Notes: generated from the letters alone by a model not told the origin. Counted from the first letter of the stretch, positions 17,750 to 27,377 are shown. The stretch: 64,000 nucleotides of DNA from Streptomyces diastatochromogenes (GCF_002242805.1 NZ_MCGQ01000005.1:3566-67565), one strand, 5' to 3'. Numbers and translations: made by a program.

Positions 17750-18442
17750 ATGCCCCTGAGCCACCCGCGCCGTTCGGCGCTGTCCGAGCAGGTCATCGCC
17801 GAGCTGCGCAATCAGATCGCCTCCGGCGAGTGGCCGGTCGGCTCCCGCATCCCGACCGAGCCGGAGCTGGTCGAGCAGCTCGGGGTCGCCCGCAACACCG
17901 TCCGCGAGGCGGTCCGCGCGCTGGCGCACAACGGTCTGCTGGACATCCGCCAGGGCTCGGGCACGTACGTCGCGGCGACGAGCGAGCTGGCCGGCGTGAT
18001 GCACCGCCGGTTCGCGGACGCCGACCCCCGGCACATCGCCGAGCTGCGCTCCACGCTGGAGTCGGCGGCGGCCAAGCTGGCCGCCGAGCGGCGCACCGAG
18101 AAGGACCTCAAACAGCTGGACGGGCTGCTGACGCGGCGCGAGGAGGCCTGGGAGACCGGCGAGGCCGAGGCGTTCGTGACCGCGGACGCCACCTTCCACC
18201 TGGCCGTGGTGGCCGCCTCCCACAACGACGTCATGACGGCCATGTACGCCGACCTGGGAGAGGTGCTGCGGGACTGGCTGCGCGCGGACGTCGGCGCCGA
18301 GCTGACGCCCGAGACGTACATGGATCACACCCGGCTGGTGGACGCGATCCGCGCGGGGGACGCGGAGGCCGCCGCCACGGAGGCCGCGAGCTATCCGTTC
18401 CTGTGCCGTCCGGGCAGGTTCAGCGCGCCTTCTGGTGGCTGA
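17750..18442 (+). CDS. GntR/FadR-family transcriptional regulator
   Basis: 230 aa. The N-terminal winged helix (about 8-75) reads IPTEPELVEQLGVARNTVREAVRAL and then IRQGSGTYV. A helical FCD effector domain follows (about 85-215) with metal/ligand-type residues in FHLAVVAASHN and DHTRLVDAI. The ATG at 17750 is behind AAGGTGG. The probable target is the divergent MFS transporter. Its 3' end overlaps the converging secreted-protein gene by 23 bp. Confidence 0.92.
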   Translation: MPLSHPRRSALSEQVIAELRNQIASGEWPVGSRIPTEPELVEQLGVARNTVREAVRALAHNGLLDIRQGSGTYVAATSELAGVMHRRFADADPRHIAELRSTLESAAAKLAAERRTEKDLKQLDGLLTRREEAWETGEAEAFVTADATFHLAVVAASHNDVMTAMYADLGEVLRDWLRADVGAELTPETYMDHTRLVDAIRAGDAEAAATEAASYPFLCRPGRFSAPSGG

Positions 18443-18767
18443 TCCACACCGAGCGGACTTCCTTCCAGCACCGGCCGGTCAGCCGTACGGTCATGGCGGG
18501 CGCGGTGTCCACCGGGGCGCTGTCGGTGTCGATGTCCCACCAGCGGGCGCATTCGATGTGCAGCCGTACCCGGTCGGTGTCGACGTAGGGGTTGTGGCAG
18601 TACGCCACCACGTGGGAGCCGGTGACGGTCGTACGGCACTCGGCGCCGAACAGGTCCGGCGCGGGCTTGCCGTGGCCCACGCGCGCATGGGACAGCGCGT
18701 CGTACGGCAGGGAGAGCACGAGGGCTACGGCCACGGTCACCGGGGCCAGGCTGCGGGACAGGCGCAC
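18420..18767 (-). CDS. Small secreted protein of unknown function
   Basis: 115 aa. Signal peptide (hydrophobic stretch 8-22, cleavage near LSH-ARV). Four cysteines in the mature part (CRTT, YCHN, ECAR, GRCW) could form two disulfides. It starts with GTG directly behind AGGAGG. No domain recognised. Its end overlaps the GntR gene on the other strand by 23 bp. Confidence 0.7.
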   Translation of the reverse strand: MRLSRSLAPVTVAVALVLSLPYDALSHARVGHGKPAPDLFGAECRTTVTGSHVVAYCHNPYVDTDRVRLHIECARWWDIDTDSAPVDTAPAMTVRLTGRCWKEVRSVWISHQKAR

Positions 18768-18872
18768 AAGGGGACCTCCTCGGCCGGGCTGCGGAGGGAT
18801 GCGCGGGGTGAACCCGTGATCCAGAGTGCGCCGTTGCCCCCGGTCGCGCCCGGCCGGGTAGGCCGAACGAGT

Positions 18873-18918
18873 GACGCCCCGTTCCCCGCGGACCGCGGGG
18901 AACGGGGAACGGGGCGTC
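18873..18918. terminator. Terminator after fabI
   Basis: GACGCCCCGTTCCCC (18873-18887) is complementary to 18904-18918. A competing 13-bp hairpin pairs 18877-18889 with 18895-18907. Both lie just past the fabI stop. Confidence 0.75.
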
Positions 18919-18933
18919 GACGTCAGGCGAGGG

Positions 18934-19701
18934 TCACGCGCCGATGGCGTGCAGACCGCCGTCCACGTGGATGATCTCGCCGGTGGTCTTCGGGAACCAG
19001 TCGCTCAGCAGCGCGACGACACCCTTGCCGGCCGGCTCCGGGTCCTTGAGGTCCCACTCCAGCGGGGAGCGGGTGTCCCACACGGAGGCCAGATCGCTGA
19101 AGCCCGGGATGGACTTGGCGGCCATCGAGCCGAGCGGGCCGGCGGAGATGAGGTTGCAGCGGATGTTCTGCTTGCCCAGGTCGCGGGCGATGTAGCGGCT
19201 GGTGGCCTCCAGGGCGGCCTTGGCCGGGCCCATCCAGTCGTACTGCGGCCAGGCGAAGGACGCGTCGAAGGTGAGGCCGACGACCGAGCCGCCGTTCTGC
19301 ATCAGCGGCAGGCAGGCCATGGTCAGCGACTTCAGGGAGAACGCCGAGACGTGCATGGCGGTGGCGACCGACTCGAACGGCGTGTTGAGGAAGTTGCCGC
19401 CGAGCGCGTCCTGCGGGGCGAAGCCGATGGAGTGGACGATGCCGTCGAGGCCGCCCAGCTCCTCGCCGACCACGTCGGCCAGGCGGGCGAGGTGCTCGTC
19501 GTTGGTGACGTCCAGCTCGATGACCTTGGTCGGCTTCGGCAGCTTCTTGGCGATGCGCTCGGTCAGCGTGGGCCGCGGGAAGGCGGTCAGGATGATCTCG
19601 GCGCCCTGCTCCTGGGCGAGCTTGGCGACGTGGAAGGCGATGGACGACTCCATCAGCACACCCGTGATCAGGATGCGCTTGCCCTCGAGGATTCCGCTCA
19701 T
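18934..19701 (-). CDS. fabI: Enoyl-[acyl-carrier-protein] reductase (NADH), FabI/InhA
   Basis: 255 aa. FabI-type Rossmann start ILITGVLMESSIAFHVA. The active site is TFDASFAWPQYDWMGPAKAALE with Phe145, Tyr154 and Lys161, equivalent to InhA Phe149/Tyr158/Lys165. It reduces trans-2-enoyl-ACP in the last step of fatty-acid elongation. It lies 5 bp downstream of fabG, an operon for two reductive steps of FAS II. This is the type of enzyme targeted by triclosan and isoniazid. Confidence 0.96.
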   Translation of the reverse strand: MSGILEGKRILITGVLMESSIAFHVAKLAQEQGAEIILTAFPRPTLTERIAKKLPKPTKVIELDVTNDEHLARLADVVGEELGGLDGIVHSIGFAPQDALGGNFLNTPFESVATAMHVSAFSLKSLTMACLPLMQNGGSVVGLTFDASFAWPQYDWMGPAKAALEATSRYIARDLGKQNIRCNLISAGPLGSMAAKSIPGFSDLASVWDTRSPLEWDLKDPEPAGKGVVALLSDWFPKTTGEIIHVDGGLHAIGA

Positions 19702-19706
19702 GGTGA

Positions 19707-20411
19707 TCAGTGACCCATTCCCAGTCCGCCGTCAACGGGGATGACGGCTCCAGTGATGTACGAGGCGTCGTCCGAGGCGAGGAACCGCACCGTCGCGGCG
19801 ATCTCCTCCGGCTGCGCGTAACGGCCGAGCGGCACCTGCGACACGATGCTCTCGCGCTGCTGCTCGGTGAGCGCCTTGGTCATGTCGGTGTCGACGAAGC
19901 CGGGCGCGACGACGTTGAAGGTGATGTTGCGCGACCCCAGCTCACGGGCGAGGGAACGCGCGAAGCCGACCATGGCGGCCTTGGAGGCGGCGTAGTTCGC
20001 CTGCCCCGCCTGACCGAGCAGGCCGACCACGGAGGAGATCAGGACGACGCGGCCCTTCTTGGCCCGCAGCATGCCGCGGTTGGCACGCTTGACCACGCGG
20101 AAGGTGCCCGTGAGGTTGGTGTCGATGACCGAGGTGAAGTCCTCCTCGGACATGCGCATCAGGAGCTGGTCCTTGGTGACACCGGCGTTGGCGACGAGGA
20201 CCTCGACCGGACCGTGCTGGTCCTCGATCTCCTTGTAGGCCTGCTCCACCTGCTCGGCGTCGGTGATGTCGCACTTGACGGCGAGGAAGCCGGCCGGCGG
20301 CTCACCCGAGCGGTACGTGATCGCGACCTTGTCGCCGGCGTCGGCGAAAGCGCGGGCGATGGCGAGGCCGATGCCCCGGTTGCCTCCGGTGACGAGAACC
20401 GAGCGGCTCAA
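19707..20411 (-). CDS. fabG: 3-oxoacyl-[acyl-carrier-protein] reductase FabG
   Basis: 234 aa. NADP-binding VTGGNRGIG at 7-15, NAG at 75-77, Ser127, Tyr140 and Lys144 (YAASK). It reduces beta-ketoacyl-ACP in FAS II. The reading frame offers a rare TTG start at 20411 with AAGGGTG upstream; no ATG or GTG lies close by at the family N-terminus (MSRSVLVTGG). First gene of the fabG-fabI operon, divergent from tldD across about 250 bp in which no further element is evident. Confidence 0.95.
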   Translation of the reverse strand: MSRSVLVTGGNRGIGLAIARAFADAGDKVAITYRSGEPPAGFLAVKCDITDAEQVEQAYKEIEDQHGPVEVLVANAGVTKDQLLMRMSEEDFTSVIDTNLTGTFRVVKRANRGMLRAKKGRVVLISSVVGLLGQAGQANYAASKAAMVGFARSLARELGSRNITFNVVAPGFVDTDMTKALTEQQRESIVSQVPLGRYAQPEEIAATVRFLASDDASYITGAVIPVDGGLGMGH

Positions 20412-20659
20412 CGGATCACCCTTTCGTTAGCGGTCTGATGCGGTCGGGCAGCCCGCCCGAACAGCTGGATGGCAGGCGGCTTCATCGAAAACCTATCGGT
20501 AGCGCCGCTTCCGCGGGCAAGCGGGCACCGACAGTGGCGCGAGTGCGACGCTGTGGGGTCCCTACAGAATGGACCGGTATCGGACCGAAACATGTGGTCC
20601 GCCGGGCCACTCCCACGACATGATCGGAACCGACAGGCCACGACAGCAGGGAGACCTCC

Positions 20660-22183
20660 GTGCCTCATTCCATCGACGAAGCCTTCACGGCGCTTCCGCT
20701 AAGGGCTCTGGCCGACGCCGCGCTCGCACGCGCGCGTGCGCTGGGGGCCGAGCATGCGGACTTCCGGTTCGAGCGGGTGCGCAGCGCCTCCTGGCGGCTC
20801 AGGGACGCCAAGCCCGCGGGAACGTCGGACACCACCGACCTCGGGTACGCGGTCCGGGTCGTGCACGGCGGTACGTGGGGCTTCGCGTCCGGGGTGGACC
20901 TGACCCTGGACGCGGCCGCCAAGGTCGCCTCGCAGGCGGTGGCGATGGCGAAGCTCTCGGCGCAGGTGATCAAGGCCGCCGGGTCGGACGAGCGGGTGGA
21001 GCTGGCCGGCGAGCCGGTGCACGCCGAGCGGACGTGGGTGTCGTCGTACGAGATCGACCCGTTCTCGGTGCCCGACGAGGAGAAGGCCGCGCTGCTCGCG
21101 GAGTGGAGCAACCGGCTGCTGGCCGCGAGCGGCGTGAACCACGTGGACGCCTCGCTGCTCACCGTGCACGAGAACAAGTTCTACGCCGACACCGCGGGCA
21201 CCGTGACCACCCAGCAGCGGGTCCGGCTGCATCCGCAGCTGACGGCCGTGTCGGTCGACGAGTCGAGCGGTGAGTTCGACTCGATGCGCACCCTCGCGCC
21301 GCCCGTCGGGCGTGGCTGGGAGTACCTGACCGGGACCGGCTGGGACTGGGACACCGAACTGGAGCAGATCCCCGAGCTGCTGGCCGAGAAGATGCGGGCG
21401 CCGAGCGTGGAGGCGGGCCTGTACGACCTGGTGGTCGACCCGTCCAACCTGTGGCTGACCATCCACGAGTCCATCGGACACGCCACCGAGCTGGACCGCG
21501 CGCTCGGCTACGAGGCCGCCTACGCCGGCACCTCCTTCGCCACCTTCGACCAGCTCGGCAAGCTGAGGTACGGCTCCGAGCTGATGAACGTCACCGGTGA
21601 CCGCACCGCCGAGCACGGCCTCGCGACCGTCGGCTACGACGACGAGGGCGTCGAGGCGCAGTCCTGGGACCTGGTGAAGGACGGCACGCTCGTCGGCTAC
21701 CAGCTGGACCGCAGGATCGCGAGGCTGACCGGGTTCGACCGGTCCAACGGGTGCGCGTTCGCCGACTCCCCCGGGCACGTGCCGGTGCAGCGCATGGCCA
21801 ACGTGTCCCTGCAGCCGGATCCCGCCGGGCTGTCCACCGAGGACCTGATCGGGGGCGTCGACCGGGGCATCTACGTCGTCGGCGACCGGTCCTGGTCGAT
21901 CGACATGCAGCGGTACAACTTCCAGTTCACCGGGCAGCGCTTCTTCAAGATCGAGAACGGGCGGATCACCGGGCAGCTGAAGGACGTCGCCTACCAGGCC
22001 ACGACCACCGACTTCTGGGGGTCGATGGCGGCCGTGGGCGGCCCGCAGACCTACGTCCTGGGCGGCGCCTTCAACTGCGGCAAGGCCCAGCCGGGCCAGG
22101 TCGCAGCCGTGTCCCACGGGTGCCCCTCCGCCCTCTTCAAGGGCGTCAACATTCTGAACACCACGCAGGAGGCCGGTCGATGA
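20660..22183 (+). CDS. tldD: Metalloprotease TldD
   Basis: 507 aa. The zinc-binding/catalytic motif HESIGH is at 269-274 with flanking TELDRALGYEAAYAGTSFA, and the C-terminal family block has GGPQTYVLGGAFNCGKAQPGQ. TldD pairs with TldE (PmbA) as a heterodimeric protease that trims peptides, for example in microcin or RiPP maturation. GTG start behind GGGAG. Its stop overlaps the tldE start (ATGA), so the subunits are made together. Confidence 0.95.
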   Translation: MPHSIDEAFTALPLRALADAALARARALGAEHADFRFERVRSASWRLRDAKPAGTSDTTDLGYAVRVVHGGTWGFASGVDLTLDAAAKVASQAVAMAKLSAQVIKAAGSDERVELAGEPVHAERTWVSSYEIDPFSVPDEEKAALLAEWSNRLLAASGVNHVDASLLTVHENKFYADTAGTVTTQQRVRLHPQLTAVSVDESSGEFDSMRTLAPPVGRGWEYLTGTGWDWDTELEQIPELLAEKMRAPSVEAGLYDLVVDPSNLWLTIHESIGHATELDRALGYEAAYAGTSFATFDQLGKLRYGSELMNVTGDRTAEHGLATVGYDDEGVEAQSWDLVKDGTLVGYQLDRRIARLTGFDRSNGCAFADSPGHVPVQRMANVSLQPDPAGLSTEDLIGGVDRGIYVVGDRSWSIDMQRYNFQFTGQRFFKIENGRITGQLKDVAYQATTTDFWGSMAAVGGPQTYVLGGAFNCGKAQPGQVAAVSHGCPSALFKGVNILNTTQEAGR

Positions 22184-23574
22184 GCGCCCGTACCACCAAG
22201 CCGCACGAGGTCGTCGAGCAGGCCCTCGCGCTGTCCCGGGCCGACGGCTGCGTCGTCATCGCCGACGAGGAGTCGACCGCCAACCTGCGCTGGGCCGGCA
22301 ACGCGCTCACCACCAACGGGGTGACCCGCGGTCGTACCCTCACGGTGATCGCGACCGTGGACGGCAAGGAGGGCACCGCCTCCGGTGTCGTCTCGCGGTC
22401 CGCGGTGACCGCCGATGAGCTGGAACCGCTGGTGCGGGCCGCCGAGGCGGCCGCGCGGGGGGCCGGGCCGGCCGAGGACGCCCAGCCGCTGGTCACCGGT
22501 GTCCCGCAGTCCCCGGACTTCACGGACGCGCCCGCCGAGACCTCCTCGGCCGTCTTCGCGGACTTCGCCCCCGCGCTCGGCGAGGCCTTCGCACGCGCGC
22601 GTACCGGCGGCCGCGAGCTGTACGGCTTCGCCAACCACGAGATGGTGTCCACGTACATGGGCACGTCCACGGGGCTGCGCCTCAGGCACGACCAGCCGAC
22701 CGGCACGCTGGAGCTGAACGCCAAGTCCCCGGACCGCGCCCGCTCGGCGTGGGCGGGCCGCTCCACCCGGGACTTCAAGGACGTCGACCCGGGCGCCCTG
22801 GACGCCGAACTGGCGGTACGTCTCGGCTGGGCCGAGCGGCGCGTGGAGCTGCCCGCGGGCCGGTACGAGACGCTGCTGCCGCCGACCGCGGTCGCGGACC
22901 TGCTGATCTACCAGCTCTGGTCGGCCTCGGGCCGGGACGCGGCCGAGGGCCGGACGGTGTTCTCCAAGCCGGGCGGCGGCACCCGCGTCGACGAAAAGCT
23001 GAGCGAGCTGCCGCTGACCCTGCGCAGCGACCCGAACGAGCCGGGCCTGGAGTGCTCGCCCTTCGTGGTCGCCCACTCCTCGGGCGGCGACCAGTCCGTG
23101 TTCGACAACGGACTGCCGGCGCATCCCACCGAGTGGATCGGCGAGGGCGTGCTCAAGCACCTGATCACCACCCGGCACAGCGCGGGCCTGACCGGGCTGC
23201 CGGTCGCCCCGGCGATCGGGAACCTGATCCTGGACGGCGGGCAGGACCGCTCCCTCGAGGAGATGGTCGCGCACACCGAGCGCGGGCTGCTGCTGACCTG
23301 CCTGTGGTACATCCGCGAGGTCGACCCGGCGACGCTGCTGCTCACCGGCCTGACCCGGGACGGCGTCTACCTCGTGGAGAACGGCGAGGTGACCGGGCAG
23401 GTGAACAACTTCCGGTTCAACGAGTCGCCGGTGGACCTGCTCGGCCGGGCCGCGGAGGCGGGGCGCACGGAGAAGACGCTGCCGCGGGAGTGGAGCGACT
23501 ACTTCACCCGGGCCGCGATGCCCGCGCTGCGGATCCCCGATTTCAACATGAGCTCTGTCAGTCAGGGCGTATAA
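22180..23574 (+). CDS. tldE: TldE/PmbA subunit
   Basis: 464 aa. PmbA/TldE-like throughout, without the HExxxH metal motif: the corresponding segment is not a histidine cluster, as expected for the non-metal subunit. ATG at 22180 inside the tldD stop, with AGGAGG about 10 nt upstream. It functions as the partner of TldD. A 57-bp gap leads to tyrS on the same strand; read-through is possible as no hairpin is visible there. Confidence 0.93.
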   Translation: MSARTTKPHEVVEQALALSRADGCVVIADEESTANLRWAGNALTTNGVTRGRTLTVIATVDGKEGTASGVVSRSAVTADELEPLVRAAEAAARGAGPAEDAQPLVTGVPQSPDFTDAPAETSSAVFADFAPALGEAFARARTGGRELYGFANHEMVSTYMGTSTGLRLRHDQPTGTLELNAKSPDRARSAWAGRSTRDFKDVDPGALDAELAVRLGWAERRVELPAGRYETLLPPTAVADLLIYQLWSASGRDAAEGRTVFSKPGGGTRVDEKLSELPLTLRSDPNEPGLECSPFVVAHSSGGDQSVFDNGLPAHPTEWIGEGVLKHLITTRHSAGLTGLPVAPAIGNLILDGGQDRSLEEMVAHTERGLLLTCLWYIREVDPATLLLTGLTRDGVYLVENGEVTGQVNNFRFNESPVDLLGRAAEAGRTEKTLPREWSDYFTRAAMPALRIPDFNMSSVSQGV

Positions 23575-23631
23575 CCTCGTAGTCGGCTGTCACCCGACTG
23601 CCCACCGGATCACCGAGGAGACACGAGAACC

Positions 23632-24900
23632 GTGACGGACATCGTCGACGAGCTGAAGTGGCGTGGGCTGTTCGCCCTGTCCACCGACGAGGACGCTTTG
23701 CGCAAGGCTCTCGCGGACGGTCCCGTCACGTTCTATTGCGGTTTCGACCCGACCGCGCCGTCGCTGCACGTGGGGCATCTGGTGCAGGTGCTCACCGTGC
23801 GCCGGCTCCAGCAGGCCGGGCACCGGCCGCTGGCGCTGGTCGGCGGCGCGACGGGCCTGATCGGTGACCCGCGCCCCACCGCGGAGCGCACGCTGAACGA
23901 CCCGGAGACGGTGGCCGGCTGGGTGGGCAGGCTGCGCGCCCAGATCGAGCCGTTCCTGTCCTTCGAGGGCGAGAACGCGGCGGTCATGGTGAACAACCTC
24001 GACTGGACCGCGAACCTCTCCGCGATCGAGTTCCTGCGGGACATCGGCAAGCACTTCCGCGTCAACAAGATGCTGACGAAGGACTCCGTGGCCCGCCGCC
24101 TGGAGTCCGACCAGGGCATCAGCTACACCGAGTTCAGCTACCAGCTGCTGCAGGGCATGGACTTCCTGCAGCTGTACCGGCGGTACGGCTGCACGCTCCA
24201 GCAGGGCGGCAGCGACCAGTGGGGCAACCTCACGGCCGGTCTCGACCTGATCCACCGGCTGGAGCCGGCCGCCGAGGCGCACGCCCTGGCCACCCCGCTG
24301 ATGACCAAGGCGGACGGCACCAAGTTCGGCAAGACCGAGGGCGGCGCCGTCTGGCTCGACCCGGAGATGACGACGCCGTACGCGTTCTACCAGTTCTGGC
24401 TGAACGTGGACGACCGTGACATCTCGAAGTACATGCGCATCCTGTCCTTCAAGTCCCGCGAGGAACTGGAGGAGCTGGAGCAGCAGACCCAGGAGCGACC
24501 GCAAGCCCGTGCCGCACAGCGCGCGCTCGCCGAGGAGCTGACGACGCTGGTGCACGGCGCCGACCAGACGGCCGCCGTGATCGCCGCGTCCAAGGCCCTG
24601 TTCGGCCAGGGCGACCTGGCGGAGCTGGACGAGCGGACGCTGGCGGCGGCGCTGTCCGAGGTGCCGCACATCCAGGTCGCCGAGCTGGGTCAGGTGGTCG
24701 ACCTGTTCGCCGAGGTCGGCCTGGTGGCCAGCAAGTCCGCCGCGCGGCGGACCGTGAAGGAGGGCGGGGCCTACGTGAACAACGCGAAGGTCACCGCCGA
24801 GGACGCGGTGCCGTCCAAGGAGGAACTGCTGCACGGGCGGTGGCTGGTGCTGCGGCGGGGCAAGAAGAACCTGGCCGCGGTAGAGGTCACCGGCGCTTAG
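23632..24900 (+). CDS. tyrS: Tyrosyl-tRNA synthetase
   Basis: 422 aa, class Ic. The HIGH-like motif HVGH is at 46-49 in [10 protein letters not shown], and the KMSKS-equivalent KFGKT is near 232-236. A C-terminal S4-type RNA-binding domain follows (about 352-420, [20 protein letters not shown]). It charges tRNA-Tyr. GTG start behind GAGGAG. No T-box leader is visible in the short upstream gap. Ends in a strong terminator. Confidence 0.97.
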   Translation: MTDIVDELKWRGLFALSTDEDALRKALADGPVTFYCGFDPTAPSLHVGHLVQVLTVRRLQQAGHRPLALVGGATGLIGDPRPTAERTLNDPETVAGWVGRLRAQIEPFLSFEGENAAVMVNNLDWTANLSAIEFLRDIGKHFRVNKMLTKDSVARRLESDQGISYTEFSYQLLQGMDFLQLYRRYGCTLQQGGSDQWGNLTAGLDLIHRLEPAAEAHALATPLMTKADGTKFGKTEGGAVWLDPEMTTPYAFYQFWLNVDDRDISKYMRILSFKSREELEELEQQTQERPQARAAQRALAEELTTLVHGADQTAAVIAASKALFGQGDLAELDERTLAAALSEVPHIQVAELGQVVDLFAEVGLVASKSAARRTVKEGGAYVNNAKVTAEDAVPSKEELLHGRWLVLRRGKKNLAAVEVTGA

Positions 24901-24908
24901 GACAGACC

Positions 24909-24940
24909 GAAGGGCGGCCCCCGAAGCGGGGCCGCCCTTC
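24909..24940. terminator. Bidirectional terminator after tyrS
   Basis: A perfect 13-bp stem, GAAGGGCGGCCCC (24909-24921) with 24928-24940, 6-nt loop, between converging tyrS and the GlsB-like gene. Confidence 0.85.
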
Positions 24941-24953
24941 GCCGTGTCCGCCG

Positions 24954-25232
24954 TCAGGCCTGCTGCTTCTTCTTGCCCAGCGTCGCCATGTAGAGCATGT
25001 CCACGGCGAAGACGATGATGATCGCGGCGATGAGCTGGAAGGCGTGCCGGCTCCAGTCGATGCCGCGGGTCTCCGCGACGCCGAGCGCGGCGGCGATCGC
25101 GTTGCCGGCGATGGCGCCCAGGATGCCGCAGATGGTGGTCAGCCACAGGGGGCTGTGCTGCTTGCCCGGGATGATCGCCTTCGCGATGAGGCCCAGCACG
25201 AATCCCACGATGATCGCCCACAACCAGCCCAT
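24954..25232 (-). CDS. GlsB/YeaQ/YmgE-family stress-response membrane protein
   Basis: 92 aa with three hydrophobic helices. The conserved start MGWLWAIIVGFVLGLIAKAIIPGKQ and the glycine-rich helix ICGILGAIAGNAIA are family hallmarks. Members are small stress-induced inner-membrane proteins with no defined biochemical activity. ATG at 25232 behind GAGGAGG. The roughly 245 bp between this start and the divergent DUF3099 gene must contain both promoters; I see no clear operator there. Confidence 0.88.
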   Translation of the reverse strand: MGWLWAIIVGFVLGLIAKAIIPGKQHSPLWLTTICGILGAIAGNAIAAALGVAETRGIDWSRHAFQLIAAIIIVFAVDMLYMATLGKKKQQA

Positions 25233-25476
25233 GGCTGCCTCCTCGTACGGCTCGACGTGAGCATTACGGTCAGTCTGGGTCCGTCCGCTGTACGGCGCAT
25301 GTCGGGTACCCCCGTAGGCGGCACGCCCCAGGACGTTCACGCAGGCAGGAGACGACCCGGTCTCGTCGGCCGTACGACCGCGGCGTAACGTGGAGATGTC
25401 CTGGTCCGGTTCCCCGCCGGGCGTGGACGACGGTGCGGGCCGGGGAGAGTCCGATGCGGGCGGATGGTGGAGTGTG

Positions 25477-25827
25477 ATGCGCAAGCAGCACGGTGGCAGC
25501 GCCCAGGTGTTCCGGATCACCGGTGCCCGGACCGGGCTGGCCGAGGACGTACGGGGCCGGCAGCGGCGGTACGTCATCTCGATGACGATCCGCACCGCCT
25601 CCGTGATCCTCGCGGCCACGCTGTGGAACGTCGAACGGTACGTCGCCGTCGTGGCGCTGGTGTTCGGTGCGCTCCTCCCCTATGTCGCCGTGGTGATCGC
25701 GAACGCCGGCCGGGAGCGGCCGCCCTCTCTTCCGTCGACCTTCATCGCCGCGCCGACACGGCCGATGATCACGCCGCCGCGCGCGGAGGAGGAGGCCGTT
25801 CCGGAGGACAAGCCGGGCGGAAACTGA
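25477..25827 (+). CDS. DUF3099-type small membrane protein
   Basis: 116 aa. A short basic N-terminus (QVFRITGARTGLAEDVRGRQRRY) is followed by two membrane helices (about 36-80) and an acidic Pro-rich tail. The N-terminal TGA-type motif then two helices fits the actinobacterial DUF3099 family, whose function is unknown. ATG at 25477; an adjacent GTG at 25474 is possible. Confidence 0.75.
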   Translation: MRKQHGGSAQVFRITGARTGLAEDVRGRQRRYVISMTIRTASVILAATLWNVERYVAVVALVFGALLPYVAVVIANAGRERPPSLPSTFIAAPTRPMITPPRAEEEAVPEDKPGGN

Positions 25828-25948
25828 CAGCGCTCCAACGTCAAGCTCAAGAAAAGCTCAGATCAATCGTGCACTTCCAGTGCCGGGCGACGGGTGACCC
25901 GTGACATACTGCGTACGCGCTCCGCATCCCCCGTCGGAGCGACAGACC

Positions 25949-25984
25949 GACGCCGGGCAGCTCCCCCCGTGGCTGCTCGGCGTC
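25949..25984 (+). terminator. Hairpin followed by a T-rich stretch
   Basis: GACGCCGGGCAGC (25949-25961) pairs with GCTGCTCGGCGTC (25972-25984), 13 bp with one G-U pair, followed by GCCTTGTTTG. It may terminate the DUF3099 transcript or act as a leader hairpin of the small gene at 26030. Confidence 0.5.
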
Positions 25985-26029
25985 GCCTTGTTTGCGGGGG
26001 CTCTGTGAGACGGAACCAGTGACGAACCC

Positions 26030-26248
26030 GTGAGTGACGAGACCCCCATCTGCTCCGCCAAGGGCTGCCGTGCCGATGCCGTTTGGGTGCTGGCGTGGAA
26101 CAACCCGAAGATCCACACGCCGGAGCGGCGCAAGACATGGCTCGCCTGCGAGGAGCACCGCGAGCATCTTTCGCAGTTCCTCGGGATCCGGGGGTTCCTG
26201 AAGGACGTGGTGAGGTTCGAGGACTGGGAAGGGTCCGAGGAGTCCTAG
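26030..26248 (+). CDS. Small putative zinc-binding protein
   Basis: 72 aa. Cys8, Cys13, Cys40, His43 and His46 are spaced like a compact zinc site (CSAKGC ... LACEEHREH). Otherwise Trp-rich and soluble. GTG start. No function known to me; probably a conserved actinobacterial protein. Its stop overlaps the converging moaA stop by 4 bp. Confidence 0.75.
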   Translation: MSDETPICSAKGCRADAVWVLAWNNPKIHTPERRKTWLACEEHREHLSQFLGIRGFLKDVVRFEDWEGSEES

Positions 26249-27234
26249 CCGCCGATCGCCGACATCGGTCGGTCCGGCTGCACGAACGACGGGTCGTCCA
26301 GGCCCGCTCCCGCCTTCTTCCCCCACATCGCCAGGCGCCAGATCCGGGCGATCTCCTCGTCGGGGGCGTCGGAGCGCAGGGCCGCGCGGAGGTCGGTCTC
26401 CTCGGTGGCGAACAGACAGGTGCGTATCTGGCCGTCGGCGGTGAGGCGGGTGCGGTCGCAGGCCGCGCAGAACGGGCGGGTGACCGAGGCGATCACGCCG
26501 ACCCGCTGTGGGCCGCCGTTGACCAGCCAGCGCTCCGCCGGTGCCGAGCCGCGCTCGTCCGCGCCCTCGGGGGTGAGGTCGAAGCGGGTGCGCAGGGACG
26601 CCAGGATGTCCCCGGCGGTGACCATGCCCTCGCGCTTCCAGCCGTGCTGGGCGTCGAGCGGCATCTGCTCGATGAAACGCAGCTCGTACTCGTGCTCCAG
26701 CGCCCAGGCCAGCAGGTCCGGGGCCTCGTCCTCGTTCAGGCCCGGCATCAGGACCGTGTTCACCTTGACCGGGGTGAGGCCCGCCTCGCGGGCGGCTTCG
26801 AGGCCCGCGATGACGTCCTTGTGGCGGTCGCGGCGGGTGAGGGCCTTGAAGACGTCGGGGCGCAGGGTGTCCAGGGAGACGTTGACCCGGTCCAGGCCCA
26901 CGGCCTTCAGGGCTGAAGCGGTGCGCCTCAGGCCGATGCCATTCGTCGTGAGGGACATCTGGGGGCGGGGGTCGAGGGCCGCCACGCGCTCGACGATGCC
27001 GACCAGGCCGGGGCGGAGCAGGGGCTCGCCCCCGGTGAAGCGGACCTCCTCGATGCCGAGCAGGCGAACCGCGATGTCGATGAGGCGGACGATCTCGTCG
27101 TCCGTGAGCAGATCGGGCTTGGCGAGCCACTGCAGGCCTTCCTCGGGCATGCAGTAGGTACAGCGCAGATTGCACCGGTCTGTGAGCGAGACCCTCAGGT
27201 CGGTGGCCACTCGGCCGTAGGTGTCGATGAGCAC
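26245..27234 (-). CDS. moaA: GTP 3',8-cyclase MoaA
   Basis: 329 aa radical-SAM enzyme. N-terminal 4Fe-4S motif CNLRCTYC (Cys21, Cys25, Cys28), the SAM-binding GGEP at 68-71, and the second cluster ligands Cys256, Cys259 and Cys273 (PFCAACDRTR ... RTCLF). The C-terminus ends in the conserved Gly-Gly needed for activity. It catalyses the first step of molybdenum-cofactor synthesis with MoaC. GTG start at 27234 behind GGGAGGGGG. No other moa gene is adjacent. Confidence 0.96.
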   Translation of the reverse strand: MLIDTYGRVATDLRVSLTDRCNLRCTYCMPEEGLQWLAKPDLLTDDEIVRLIDIAVRLLGIEEVRFTGGEPLLRPGLVGIVERVAALDPRPQMSLTTNGIGLRRTASALKAVGLDRVNVSLDTLRPDVFKALTRRDRHKDVIAGLEAAREAGLTPVKVNTVLMPGLNEDEAPDLLAWALEHEYELRFIEQMPLDAQHGWKREGMVTAGDILASLRTRFDLTPEGADERGSAPAERWLVNGGPQRVGVIASVTRPFCAACDRTRLTADGQIRTCLFATEETDLRAALRSDAPDEEIARIWRLAMWGKKAGAGLDDPSFVQPDRPMSAIGG

Positions 27235-27335
27235 GTGGGCCCCCTCCCTCGATCCGACGCAATCATTTTCCGTCACCTGTGAGCCTACGTGAGACCACCG
27301 ACATCGACAGCGGCCCGATCTTACGAGGTGAGACG

Positions 27336-27377
27336 CGGCCGCGTCGTAGGACCGTACAGTCCTGAACGACGCGGCCG
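27336..27377 (-). terminator. Long hairpin terminator of the symporter operon
   Basis: CGGCCGCGTCGT (27336-27347) pairs with 27366-27377, and an inner AGGAC/GTCCT pair (27348-27352 with 27359-27363) continues the stem. It lies 13 bp past the symporter stop. Confidence 0.78.

Noticed and set aside
18420..18442. Overlap of GntR and secreted-protein genes as a sign of misannotation
   Set aside because: Both frames are well supported (winged helix/FCD; signal peptide and AGGAGG). Short convergent overlaps are common in compact genomes.
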